A DNA stretch of 64,000 nt from Manis javanica (GCF_040802235.1 NC_133158.1:157616401-157680400), one strand, 5' to 3'. Positions 22,365-34,479 are shown, numbered from the stretch's first letter. Numbers and translations: made by a program. Notes: a model not told the origin generated them from the sequence alone.

Positions 22365-23302
22365 ATGAAAAGGCAAAACTACAGGCACACAAAGATCACA
22401 GAGACAACACCTGAGAAGGAGACAGACCTAACCAGTCCTCCTGAAAAATAATTCAAAATAAAAATCATGAACATGCTGACAGAGATGCAGAGAAAAATGC
22501 AAGAGCAATGGGATGAGATGCAGAGAAAAAGCAAGAGCAATGGGATGAAGTCCGGAGGGAGATAACAGATGTCAGGAAGGAGATCACAGAAGTGAAACAA
22601 TCCCTGGAAGGATTTATAAGCAGAATGGATAAGATGCAAGAGGCCATTGAAGGACTAGAAACCATAGAACAGGAACGTATAGAAGCTGACATAGAGAGAG
22701 ATAAAAGGATCTCCAGGAATGAAACAACACTAAGAGAACTATGTGACCAATCCAAAAGGAATAATATTCGTATTATAGGGGTACCAGAAGAAGAAGAAAG
22801 AGGAAAAGGGATAGAAAGCCTCTTTGAAGAAATAATTGCTGAAAACTTCCCCAAACTGGGGGAGGAAATAATCGAACAGACGATGGAATTACACAGAACC
22901 CCCAACAGAAAGGATCCAAGGAGGACAACACCAAGACACATAGTAATTAAAATGGCAAAGATCAAGGACAAGGAAAGAGTTTTAAAGGCAGCTAGAGAGA
23001 AAAAGGTCATCTATAAAGGAAAACCCATCAGGCTAACATCAGACTTCTCGACAGAAACCCTACAGGCCAGAAGAGAATGGCATGATATACTTAATGCAAT
23101 GAAACAGAAGGGCCTTGAACCAAGGATACTGTATTCAGCACGACTATCATTTAAATATGATGGTGGGATTAAAAAATTCCCAGACATGCAAAAGCTGAGG
23201 GAATTTGCTTCCCACAAACCACCTCTACAGGGCATCTTACAGGGACTGCTCAAGATGGGAGCACTCCTAAAAAGAGCACAGAACAAAACATACAACATAT
23301 GA
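22365..23302 (+). pseudogene. L1 ORF1 (RNA-binding chaperone), broken
   Basis: L1 ORF1p forms trimers through a coiled coil and coats L1 RNA. The ATG is at 22365. A stop at codon 29 (TAA, 22449-22451) ends the first frame. A 33-bp segment (22482-22514) is repeated directly after itself with one base missing (22515-22546), which shifts the frame. After this, 236 codons are open from 22592 to the stop at 23300. They hold the RRM core (NNIRIIGVPEEEERGKGIE) and the C-terminal domain (ARLSFKYDGGIKKFPDMQKL). Product not functional. Confidence 0.9.
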
Positions 23303-23431
23303 AGAATGGAGGAGGAGGAATAAGAAGGGAGAGAAGAAAAGAATCTCCAGACAGTGTATATAACAGCTCAATAAGCGAGCAAAGTTAGGCAGTAAGATAC
23401 TAAAGAAGCTAACCTGGAACCTTTGGTAACC

Positions 23432-26400
23432 ATGAATCTAAAGCCTACAATGGCAATAAGTACATATCTCTCAATAATCACCCTAAATGTAAATGGACTT
23501 AATGCACCAATCAAAAGACACAGAGTAATAGAATGGATAAAAAAGCAAGACCCATCTATATGCTGCTTACAAGAAACTCACCTCAAACCCAAAGACTAGT
23601 ACAGACTAAAAGTCAAAGGATGGAAAAACATACTTCAGGCAAACAACAGTGAGAAGAAAGCAGGGGTTGCAGTACTAATATCAGACAAAATAGACTTCAA
23701 AACTAAGAAAGTAACAAGAGATAAAGAAGGACACTACATAATGATAAGGGGCTCAGTCCAACAAGAGGATATAACCATTCTAAATATATATGCACCCAAC
23801 ACAGGAGCACCAGCATTTGTGAAACAAATACTAACAGAACTAAAAAAGGAAATAGACTGCAATGAATTCATCTTAGGAGACTTCAACACACCACTCAAAG
23901 GATAGATTCCACCGGGCAGAAAATAAGTAAGGTCACACAGGCATTGAACAACACACTAGAACAGAGGGACCTAACAGACATCTATAGAACTCTACATCCA
24001 AAAGCAACAGGATATACATTCTTCTCAAGTGCACATGGAACATTCTCCAGAATAGACCACATACTAGCTCACAAAAAGAGCCTCAGTAAATTCCAAAATA
24101 TTGAAATTCTACCAACCAATTTTTCAGGCCACAAAGGTATAAAACTAGAAATAAATTCTACAAAGAAAACAAAAAGTCTCACAAACACATGGAGGCTTAA
24201 CAACATGCTTCTAAATAATCAATGGATCAATGAACAAATCAAAATAGAGATCAAGGAATATATAGAAACAAACGACAACAACAACACTAAGCCCCAACTT
24301 CTGTGGGACGCAGAGAAAGCAGTCTTAAGAGGAAAGTATATAGCAATCCAGGCACACTTGAAGAAGGAAGAACAATCCCAAATGAATAGTCTAACATCAC
24401 AATTATCAAAACTGGAAAAAGAAGAACAAATGAGGCCTAAAGTCAGCAGAAGGAGGGACATAATAAAGATCAGAGAAGAAATAAACAAAATTGAGAAGAA
24501 TAAAACAATAGCAAAAATCAACAAAACCATGAGCTGGTTCTTTGAGAAAATAAACAAAATAGATAAGCCTCTAGCCAAATCTATTAAGAGAAAAAGAGAA
24601 TCAACACAAATCAACATAATCAGAAATGAGAATGGAAAAATCATGACAGACTCCACAGAAAAAGAAAGAATTATTAAAGACTACTATGAACTTATATGCC
24701 AACAAGCTGGAAAACCTAGAAGAAATGGACAACTTCCTAGAAAAACACAACCTCCCAAGGCTGACCAAGGAAGAAACACAAAAAGTTAAACAAACCAATT
24801 AAGAGCAAAGAAATTGAAACAGTAATCAAAAAACTACCCAAGAACAAAACCCCGGGGCCGGACGGATTTACCTCGGAATTTTATCAGACACTCAGAGAAG
24901 ACATAATACCCATTCTCCTTAAAGTGTTCCAAAAAATAGAAGAGGAGGGAATACTCCCAAACTCATTCTATGAAGCCAACATCACCCTAATACCAAAACC
25001 AGGCAAAGACCCCACCAAAAAAGAAAATTACAGACCAATATCCCTGATGAATGTAGATGCAAAAATACTCAATAAAATATTAGCAAACCGAATTCAACAG
25101 TATATCAAAAGGATCATACACCATGACCAAGTGGGATTCATCCCAGGGATGCAAGGATGGTACAACATTCGAAAATCCATCAACATCATCCACCACATCA
25201 ACAAAAAGAAAGAGAAAAGCCGCATGATCAACTCCATAGATGCTGAAAAAGCATTTGACAAAATTCAACATCCATTCATGATTAAAAACTCTCAGCAAAA
25301 TGGGAATAGAGGGCAAGTACCTCAACATAATAAAGGCCATATATGATAAACCCACAGCCAGCATTATACTGAACAGCAAGAAGCTGAAAGCATTTCCTCT
25401 GAGATTGGGAACCAGACAGGGATGCCCACTCTCCCCACTGTTATTTAACATAGTACTGGAGGTCCTAGCCACAGCAATCAGACAAAACAAAGAAATACAA
25501 GGAATCCAGATTGGTAAAGAAGAAGTTAAACTGTCACTATTTGCAGATGATATGATACTGTACATAAAAAACCCTAAAGACTCCACTCCAAAACTACTAG
25601 AACTGATATCGGAATACAGCAAAGTTGCAGGATACAAAATTAACACACAGAAATCTGTAGCTTTCCTACTAACAATGAACCAATAGAAAGAGAAATCAGG
25701 AAAACAATTCCATTCACCATTGCATCAAAAAGAATAAAATACCTAGGAATAAACCTAACCAAATAAGTGAAAGACTTATACTCTGAAAACTACAAGTCAC
25801 TCTTAAGAGAAATTAAAGGGGACACTAATAAATGGAAACTCATCCCCTGCTCATGGCTAGGAAGAATTAGTATAGTCAAAATGGCCATCCTGCCCAAAGC
25901 AATATACAGATTTGATGCAATCCCTATCAAATTACCAGCAACATTCTTCAATGAATTGGAACAAATTATTCAAAAATTCATATGGAAACACCAAAGACCC
26001 CGAATAGTCAAAGCAATCCTGAAAAAGAAGAATAAAGTAGGGGGGATCTCACTTCCCAACTTCAAGCTCTACTACAAAGCCATAGTAATCAAGACAATTT
26101 GGTACTGGCACAAGAACAGAGCCACAGACCAGTGGAACAGATTAGAGACTCCAGAAATTAACCCAAACATATATGGTCAATTAATATTTGATAAAGGAGC
26201 CATGGACATACAATGGCAAAATGACAGTCTCTTCAACAGATGGTGCTGGCAAAACTGGACAGCTACATGTAGGAGAATGAAACTGGACCTTTGTCTAACC
26301 CCATATACAAAGGTAAACTCAAAATGGATCAAAGACCTGAATGTAAGTCATGAAACCATTAAACTCTTGGAAAAAAACATAGGCAAAAATCTCTTAGACA

Positions 26401-27261
26401 TAAACATGAGTGACCTCTTCTTGAACATATCTCTCTGGGCAAGGAAAACAACAGCAAAAATGAGCAAGTGGGACTACATTAAGCTGAAAAGCTTCTGTAC
26501 AGCGAAAGACACCATCAATAGAACAAAAAGGAACCCTACAGTATGGGAGAATATATTTGAAAATGACAGATCCGATAAAGGCTTGACGTCCAGAATGTAT
26601 AAACTGCTCACATGCCTCAACAAACAAAAAACAAATAACCCAATTAAAAAATGGGCAGAGGAACTGAACCGACAGTTCTCTAAAAAAGAAATACACATGG
26701 CAACAGCACATGAAAAGATGCTCCACATCGCTAATTATCAGAGAAATGCAAATTAAAACTACAATGAGGTATCACCTCACACCAGTAAGGATAGCTGCCA
26801 TCCAAAAGACAAACAACAACAAATGTTGGCGAGGCTGTGGAGAAAGAGGAACCCTCCTACACTGCTGGTGGGAAAGTAAATTAGTTCATCCATTGTGGAA
26901 AGCAGTATGGAGGTTCATTGAAATGCTTAAAACAGACCTACCATTTGACCCAGGAATTCCACTCCTAGGAATTTACCCTAAGAATGCAGCCATCAAGTTT
27001 GAGAAAGACAGATGCACCCCTATGTTTATCACAGCACTATTTACAATAGCCAAGAATTGGAAGCAACCTAAATGTCCATCGGTAGGTGAATGGATAAAGA
27101 AGATGTGGTACATATACATATACACAATGGAATACTACTCAGCCATAAGAAGAGGAAAAATCCCACCATTTGCAGCAACATGGATGGAGCTGGAGGGTAT
27201 TATGCTCAGTGAAATAAGCCAAGCAGAGAAAGAGAAATACCAAATGATTTCACTCATCTGA
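23432..27261 (+). pseudogene. L1 ORF2 (endonuclease and reverse transcriptase), broken
   Basis: ORF2p nicks the target and primes reverse transcription from it. The start is set at the ATG at 23432 by in-frame LNVNGLNAPI. Endonuclease motifs seen: QETHL, FILGDFN, RIDHIL. Where the usual S-D-H box is expected there is SGHKG (about 24127), so a catalytic aspartate is glycine. The RT has NYRPISLMN and the catalytic FADD (25540-25551); a cysteine-rich region near the C-terminus shows [16 protein letters not shown]. Lesions: TAG at 23597 and 23903, frameshifts near 24750, 25280, 25690 and 26710, stops at 25684 and 25764. Dead copy; length otherwise normal. Confidence 0.92.
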
Positions 27262-27611
27262 GGAGTATAAGAACAAAGGAAAAACTGAAGGAACAAAACA
27301 GCAGTGGAATTACAGAACCCAAAAATGGACTAAACGGTACCAAAGGGAAAGGAACTGAGGAGGATGGGTGGGCAGGGAGGTATAAGGGGGGGAAGAAGAA
27401 GCGGGGTATTAAAATTAGCATGCATAGTGGGGTGAGGGAGAAAGGGGAGGGAGGGCTGTACAACACAGAGAGGACAAGTAGTGATACTACATTTTGCTAT
27501 GCTGATGGACAGTGACCGTAATGTGGTTTTTACGGGGAACCTGATATAGCGGAGAACATAGTAAACATAGTATTCTTCATGGAAGTGTAGATTAAAGATT
27601 AAAAAAAAAAA
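27262..27611 (+). other. L1 3' UTR and first A-tail
   Basis: After the ORF2 stop comes a G-rich block (gggagggagggctgtac near 27446) as in most mammalian L1 3' UTRs. It ends with tgtagattaaagatt and A11 at 27601-27611. This would be the ordinary L1 end. Confidence 0.75.
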
Positions 27612-28915
27612 TCAGTTCCTGTGTGCTGACCTCTAATGAGTTCTACACAGTGGTATAGAGGGCATGTCAAAGTGTGGGCAAAGTGTCTGTTTCTATGCAG
27701 AAGATCAAGGCCTAGCTTGGCTACACAGAAAATGAACTAAGATACGATATGAGGAGGAGCTTCTGGCATCTGCACTCTCTGGAGGACTTGTGCCGGGGGT
27801 TGATCATCAAAAAGCCTCCACAGGGTTCGGAGTGATGCTATGGTTGTTGCTGCGTCCACCCCACCGTTTCCTGGACTTCCCATTGGAATGAGGAGGGAGA
27901 TGTCTAGGCTGGCATGTGCATACAGTGAGACAACGAATTTGACCGGATCTGTACTGTTGGAACTCAATCAGGAGTTGGGAGGGGTGCAAGTTGTAGTGCT
28001 CCAAAATCTTACGACTATAGACTATCTATGGTTAAAAGAACATATGGGATGTGAACGGATCCCAGAAATGGGTTGCTTAAATTTGTCTGACTTCTCTCAG
28101 ACTGTTCAAGTACAGTTGGACAATATCCATCATATCATAGACTAATTTTCACAAATGCCTAGGGTGTCTAAATGGTTTTCTTGGCTTCACTCGAGATGGC
28201 TGGTAATTATAGATTTGCTTTGTTTATGTCACCGTATTCCTATTATGTTAATATGTGTGCGCAAGTTAGTTAGTAGTTTAAAACCTATACATACTTAAGG
28301 TACTCTACAAGAAGATATGTCAAAGAAATAATCAACCCTCCCATGTTTTCTTCCTTATGCTACCTCTATAGCTTTTCTTCTTCCTTCCTAATTACAACCC
28401 TTAAATAGAATTCGTGCCTCATATCGAATTTACCGAGTATCATAATTCCTCCAGGTGGTAAAGATACCTCGAGACAAGTGCTGGGCATAGAAGCCACAGG
28501 GCATAAATCTGCAAAGAAGTAAAAAGCTAACCTTTTCAAACAATATGGCTTCTCTCTCACTTACCAACTTTACATTTCCCTGTATGGCCCCGGAAGATGA
28601 CTGGTTAGCCAGAGACGGGTAAGATTCCTCAAGGGAGGAACAACCTAAGACAGGCACAGTCGCAGGGGGGCCATCAGGTGAGAAATTGGGGAACAACAGT
28701 GGTGAAGCTTAGAACCTCTGTTGAGACAGAGCTTCTGCATCCATGGATGTTTTATTGCCCTTGTCTAGCTCAAATTAGCACATAGTCTACAGGCATACAC
28801 CTGATCATCTACAATTGCTCTCTTACAACACTAAACTATGTTTTCTACCTTTATCTTGCATCTACCTACCACTTCAGCAGTTTATTAAAAATAAAAATAA
28901 TAATAAAGGGAGAAA
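27612..28915 (+). pseudogene. Retroviral env transmembrane-subunit remnant (gamma type)
   Basis: A 101-codon open stretch (27840-28145) has the features of a gamma-type TM ectodomain. First comes a heptad-like helix with VVLQNLTTIDYLWLKEH, in the place of the immunosuppressive-like segment. Then comes a cysteine loop CERIPEMGC (28050-28076), where the family has CX6CC and the middle cysteine is glycine, then NLSDFS. After a stop, the same frame shows KWFSWLHSRW and a hydrophobic, cysteine-bearing span like the membrane anchor (about 28155-28290). Surface subunit and fusion peptide were not found. From 28300 to 28915 lies unreadable 3' sequence, ending in a purine run (aataaagggagaaa) like a polypurine tract. 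Confidence 0.7.
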
Positions 28916-29236
28916 TGTGAGATCCACATATAAATCAAGTATAAAAATCAAATGAATATTCATATTTGACCTGATTGTTTATAGGTCATAATGCGTGATC
29001 AAAACCGAAAGTTTCTGTGATGAATGCCCTTGTACTGTTCACCATGTAAGAACTTATTCACTATGTAAGAATTCGTTCACCATCTAAGAACTTGTTCGTT
29101 ATGCTTCAGAAGATTGGAGACTGAAGAGAACTAGTCTTGAGATGGATTAATGACTGTGCATTGAGCATTGACCCCTCTATACAGAATTTTATTGTTGTTA
29201 ACAACCATTTGATCAATAAATGAGAGATGCCCTCTC
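28916..29236 (+). repeat. LTR (U3-R) ending at its poly(A) site
   Basis: It starts with TGTGAGATCC directly after the purine run, as a 3' LTR does. Three units of about 20 bp (ttcaccatgtaagaactt type) lie in tandem at 29036-29097 and could be U3 enhancer units. AATAAA is at 29215-29220 and the sequence changes to A11 16 bases later, as after normal poly(A) cleavage. No U5 follows. The copy is thus of a transcript, not of a provirus. Confidence 0.7.
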
Positions 29237-29247
29237 AAAAAAAAAAA

Positions 29248-29530
29248 GAATTAAATATATTTTTCTATGCATCACTTGTATACAAATGTATGTATATATG
29301 TTGCATAACCTTAATAATAATAACAATAATAAATATTAAGTTGCTGTGTGTTAAGTAACATACCAACAATTTTAAAATTTTGCTACTTTAGTTCATCACC
29401 ATACCATGAGGTAGGTACTGTTCATAATTCTCATTTAGTGATGGGAAAATTGAGGCTTAAAGTAGTTAAGAAACATACACCTAGTTAAATATCTCAGATT
29501 AAAGACATGCGTTTAGGTCTACCTTCACTA
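29248..29530 (-). repeat. MIR SINE, reverse orientation (29340-29520)
   Basis: Blocks ccatgaggtaggtactgttc and ttctcatttagtgatgggaa, then taagaaacatacacctag, follow an inverted MIR. The first 90 bases are AT-rich with AAT repeats. Confidence 0.65.
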
Positions 29531-30219
29531 AGAATCCTGCTAAGATTCTTCATTCTTAGATAAAGTGATTCTTAGATAAAGTGAAGGAATAAAATCCAGA
29601 TGGGTAAACCCAAAAAGTAATATGAATAAGATGAGAGTGGGTGATGTCAGTAAATTATGGGGAGACGTAAAGCAGACAAACCTGTGGCAACTGTGCTAGG
29701 GTAAAGGCAGCTGAAGTCTGAGCGCCAAGGAAAGGGATTCCGATGAGAAACAAAACAGTTCTTTCCAGAGAAAGGTTTATAATTCGGAGCTACCAAATAC
29801 CTTGGAATGTGAGTTTAAGTTGTACAGCTACAAGCAAAAGAATTGGTTTAAGGTCTGTATAGAAAGTTCACAGGCTTCAGATGCCCTGTCTTACATGTTG
29901 TGGCCAGAAACTTCCTCACTTGATTTCCCACTCTCTCCCCTCCAGCAGCACGGAGATTTATTCTCTGCAGATTATGGAACAAGGGGCCAGGACTCAGGGA
30001 CCTACATCAGATGAAAATGATCTAAGACAACACACTGAAAATGAGACAGTTAAAATTCTAAACATGTAATTATTAATTCAAAGAAAAGCAGAAAGCATAC
30101 AAGAAAGGGAATGAAACCACAGTATATGACTTAGTTAAACAGTGAATATTATTTAAACAGCCCTAATCATTCAAACCTTAGATATTAATATAACTAAAAT
30201 CAGGACATACTTTGGGAGT
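29531..30219. other. Intergenic sequence, nothing recognised
   Basis: No gene or clear repeat. Confidence 0.5.
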
Positions 30220-30228
30220 CTTGGAGAC

Positions 30229-30272
<44 letters not shown>

Positions 30273-30293
30273 TGTGTGTGTGTGTGTGTGCGT
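30220..30293. repeat. (AG)n(TG)n compound microsatellite
   Basis: About 50 bases of AG/GA repeat run into about 20 bases of TG repeat. Confidence 0.95.
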
Positions 30294-30429
30294 GTATAAA
30301 AGTACTAAATCCTCAACTTCTTGCTAGCCAGTGAACAAAGATAATGGGCTATGTTGCTATCAACCATTTATTCATTCTTTCTAATGGAATCTCAATATTG
30401 TTTAAGTTTCTAAAGCAAACTCCTTCCCA

Positions 30430-30800
30430 TATAACTCAGAGATAGCTGACTGTCCACAGCTCTAGGGAAAGATCCTGACCAGCTAAACAGGAATGGCTAA
30501 TCCCTTTCCCCTACCATGTTTGGTTTAGGAATGACTGTGTGACCTCATTCTGGCCAATGGCACCAGGAGAAGTCTCTGAACACTTTTTTTTGGCAACTTC
30601 TGGACAAAGACATGAAAAAAGGCAGTTCCTTTTCTTTTTGGGGATATCTTCCTGTAAGAGAAATGCCCAGGACTCCTGCACACAGAACCAGGGTGGGGTG
30701 GGCCAAGAGCATCAGAAAGAAATAGAGCCAGACACCCAGCACTCTGTCCTGGGAACCTCCCTGTTTCTGGACACCTGTGGATGTGCAATAGTAAATTTTC
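30430..30800 (+). repeat. Old interspersed repeat, probably an LTR fragment
   Basis: The block gtgtgacctcattctggcc with caatggcaccaggagaagtc is the kind of sequence found in MLT1-like LTRs. I cannot name the family with certainty. Confidence 0.4.
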
Positions 30801-33800
30801 TTTAAGGTCAGCCAGTTTAAGAGATCAAGAAATCAGGTTAAGATCTCACAAGTATTAAGCGGTAGAATTAGGATTGGAACCCAGGATGTCCTCAGTCAAA
30901 GATCTGAGATAATGTCATATCACCATTGCTGAATTATCTTCAGAGAATACCTTAAAAATGGGAATCAATTTGTGACAGAAAAAGAAATTAGAGTAAATGA
31001 AAGTTAGGTGACATACTCTATTGGTCAAGACTAAAGACTGCATTAAAACAACTAATAATTTACCTTTCATTGCTTTATTTTTGCAACAAAAATGGTATTT
31101 GGTAATTATTATTTTTTTAGGAACTAAAGTATCAAAATAATTATTGCTTTTGTTCACAATATACTTTCCAAAAAGAGTGATACTGAGAGTTGACATGGGC
31201 AAAAAGAAAAAAACCCACAAAAGCACATATTGTAACATTTATTTGTTTTGATTTAGGCAAAAAACTGCACTTACTGAAAACTGAAGAATTGAAAGGGAGG
31301 CATTTGAGGAATTCATTTGATAATATTTCTCATTTTGAGATATTTTTAAATTTTTAAGGAAACATATTATTGTTTAAAAACTTGTTCTTTAATTTTTTTG
31401 CCTCTTATAATCTATACCTAAAACATTTAAAAAAATACTAACAACTTTTTGCACCTAAATAGTGTTTCCACTTTGGGCTAAAATTGGTGTTAATTATCTC
31501 TGAAATGTGATTTTTAAGAATCATATTAACAGCCAGAAAAAAATAAGAAGGCTACACATTAAGAAAGTGACATTAGAGTAGTAATTAAGAAAAACACTGT
31601 GACTGGAGTAACAAATAAATTAGAGGGAAAGCAGTCACCAATGGCTACCTTCAGATACCAGAATGGTCTTATGATAATGCCAGAGAAATTTGCAAAATAT
31701 GATGCCTGCTGGGAGCTCACTGAACATTTCACCTATGATAAAAAGAGGCTCATAAGCAGTCAGTAAGTGGGTTGCCTGATCATTATGGCTATCTTTAAAA
31801 AGTATAGAGGGGCTCTGTGGATTGTGATCTGTGTCTAAAATACAGAGAATTGTGTCTGATGCAAACAACCTCTTATGGAAACCTGTAAATGGAAAATGCT
31901 TTAAAGAACACAACACTTACTATTCTCTGTGCTGCATCTATCTGGACATGGCATGGTACATTGGCCAATGTGATCCTTTTTTCTATTGGCACACCCCTTC
32001 AAGTAAAATCTCCTTCATTTCAGTTGTATTGCAAAAAATTTTCCTTTATTGTATATCATAGAATTCACTTCCCAGATTTTAGCAATGACAGAATAAAAAT
32101 ACTAGTACTTTGATGGCATATTTCTGCATAGTATCCATTTCTCTAAGACCGAAGCTTTATAATTTTCTATAATTTTATCCTCTGCTCTTTTTTTATAACA
32201 TCTAATATTAGAATTATTTACATCTTCTTATTGAATAATGGATCTGTACATTTTCCTAGTTTGGTTATGCTTGATTTTCAATCAGCATCTTTGGAAATCT
32301 CAGCAAGTGAGATGATAACACAATTGTTTAGCTTGTAGTATTCTGTTTGAATCAAACATTTATAATCAGTGTATGTTAATTCAGTTCTGCCATAGTCAGG
32401 TCTGCCAGAACAGGCATGCCCCAAATCAGCAGACCAGCCAGTCATGGGACAGGCACACAAGGAAGCACCCATTGCAGGTGGTAAGCTAATGCCAGTAGGA
32501 GATCTGAAGAAGGTTCAGGAGCTGGGAAGTGACAGAACTCCATTCTCTGGAGACTTATGAAAAGACAAGGGAAGATCTCCCCCTGAGATGAACTAGGCTA
32601 TCAGATAAGGATCCAAGATAATGCTGAAGATACGTAAGGCATGTAAAGAAGACCTCAGTCACAGAGGGGTAAGTAACAGTACCATTGTCAGAAGCTGGGC
32701 ATTGCTTATGATCAGAGTTGACTCAGGAAGGTCCAGCTCCATGCTGAGCCCAGGAATTGTTGGTCACAGACTCCCTATATTACCAATACTTGTGGAAAGG
32801 ACTGGGTCTAGTTTCTAGGGATAGGACAGGATCAAATAAAGTTTATATCATTTTAGGGGCCTTTAAGAAAAAAAAAACTATAGAGTTACAAATATAAAAT
32901 AAGGTAAAGAAGTGAGTCTTTATTTAGGACAAGGATAGAAAACCTACCAATTTAAAGGATTCTTGGGACTCAGGTCTCTATTTTCCTTAAGCTCTCCTTC
33001 GATGGATTCTGAGAAATGCTTTCTTAGTGATTGTTCCTAATTACACCCTGGCTTCCTTCCCAATCTAGGATATTGTACAACTCCCAGCCATTCCCAGCAC
33101 TCACAGAGGCACTTGTAAGTGAAAGTGAGGAGTGTTGATATTTCACCTTTATTAACTTCAGGGCCAATCTGCTCTGGGCAGAGATGATTCCTGAGAAAAA
33201 GGAAAAATGTTCCTGAGGAGTGGGAGAAGGAGGGACCATAAGGGCAGAGTTATGAAAAATTGTAAGAAACTATTCTATTGTTGAATAAGGAATTTTTGAC
33301 ACTCTATTGTGGTTAATCATAATATCATTCTTGTGTTACCTATGTCAACAAATATGTCATAGTTTGAAACTTTGGTAAAATATGTTTTGAAGACTGAATG
33401 CAGAAGCCACAAACTTCTGCTGACCTTGTAGAATGACTCACATCCTAGATAGCTTCCAGTAGTACTAATAGTCATAAACATCTGTTAGGATCATCTTTGG
33501 AATACTTGTGCTTCCTGGCTCTCTATACTATCCTGGCTTGCTCTTCTTACGTTGAATCTGGAGAGTTTAGCTTTACAGCTTACATCATTTTGCTAGGTAT
33601 CAGGGTTTCCTATCTACCTGGGGAAGATTCTATACAATCATGCTCAAATGACTAAAACATATAATAAAAGTTAAGAAAAAAATGTCCTTTGCCTGGAATG
33701 AGACTTTCCAAAAAATGTACTTTTGCTGAATGAGAACTGGGATGGATAAATAAAGAGTTCTTATCTTTTTCTGAAGACAGTAAGAAACCAGAGGAGTGAA

Positions 33801-33927
33801 AAATTTAAAAAGATAACCCCTTGCACCTGTTTTTTGTTGGGTGAAGAAACCTATTTTGCTTATGATATGTAAGTAGTTCACTTTGTTTACTCATACTGGT
33901 TTTGTTTGAAAGTCTCATTCTTAAAAA
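30801..33927. other. Intergenic sequence, nothing recognised as a gene
   Basis: AT-rich DNA with short random frames. It contains the first copy of a 42-bp direct repeat (33572-33613) whose second copy is at 34353-34394. Confidence 0.5.
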
Positions 33928-34055
33928 AGTCATTTTAGGCTTGGAGTTGATTAATGATTGTGCATTGAGTCCCCTATACAGAATTTTATTGTTGTTAACA
34001 ACCATTTGATCAATAAATATGAGAGATGCCCTCTCAAAAAAAAAATAGTCATTTT
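33928..34055 (+). mobile_element. 5'-truncated copy of the env-LTR tail, with target duplication
   Basis: The body (33937-34046) matches 29135-29247: cccctatacagaattttatt, the AATAAA block and gagagatgccctctc, then 10 A. The 9-bp AGTCATTTT occurs at 33928-33936 and again at 34047-34055. Truncation at the 5' end, an A-tail and a 9-bp duplication are the marks of LINE-driven insertion. It shows that transcripts ending at this LTR poly(A) site were mobilised independently of the copy at 29.2 kb. Confidence 0.88.
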
Positions 34056-34352
34056 GGACCTCATTTCCCTCAAGTTGCAGCTTAAAGAATTTAAAAAGAA
34101 AACCGCTGGCTCCCACAGAGCATGCTACAAACTTCTCATATATAGAAAGTACCTTCAACTTGGTGGCAACCTGCTTGCCCTAAAATTAGAAAGGCTGCCC
34201 CCTCCACCACCACCCCCAGCCCCCACATCTGCAGGACAGGCCTGGTTTAGACTAAAGAGTCACAGCATGAAAGTTTGCTTTACTGTGTCCTCCACACCCC
34301 CATCTCCAGTTTACATCTTATACTCACTGTGGTTTCTGCTCCCATCTAAGGT

Positions 34353-34394
34353 TTTACATCTTACATCATTTTGCTAGGTATCAGGGTTTCCTAT
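34353..34394 (+). repeat. Second copy of a 42-bp direct repeat
   Basis: 41 of 42 bases are identical to 33572-33613; the shared core includes cttacatcattttgctagg. Flanks on both sides are unrelated. Confidence 0.9.
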
Positions 34395-34479
34395 TCTTAA
34401 ACTTAGGTAAAATCAGTGCTAAAATCAGTGTTCTTTTCGCAGGCTTCCTCCTTTTTCCTATCTCTCTTCTGTATATTTT

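Larger units (their letters stand above)
21412..29247 (+). mobile_element. Composite retroelement: full-length L1 joined to env-LTR tail
   Basis: A 7.8-kb block made of a full-length L1 (21412-27611, ending in 11 A) followed by 1.6 kb derived from a retrovirus: env transmembrane remnant, then an LTR cut at its poly(A) site, then a second run of 11 A (29237-29247). AAATAGAATT before the L1 5' end and AAAAAGAATT after the last A-run agree in 9 of 10 bases, a candidate target duplication bracketing the whole. Either an L1 transcript read through into a downstream retroviral remnant and was inserted as one piece, or a LINE-moved retroviral transcript landed in the L1 A-tail. The sequence alone does not decide. 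Confidence 0.7.

Noticed and set aside
24219-26728. Several open frames of 80-190 codons on the minus strand
   Set aside because: They are antisense to L1 ORF2; Phe/Ser/Leu-rich as expected from A-rich L1 coding sequence.
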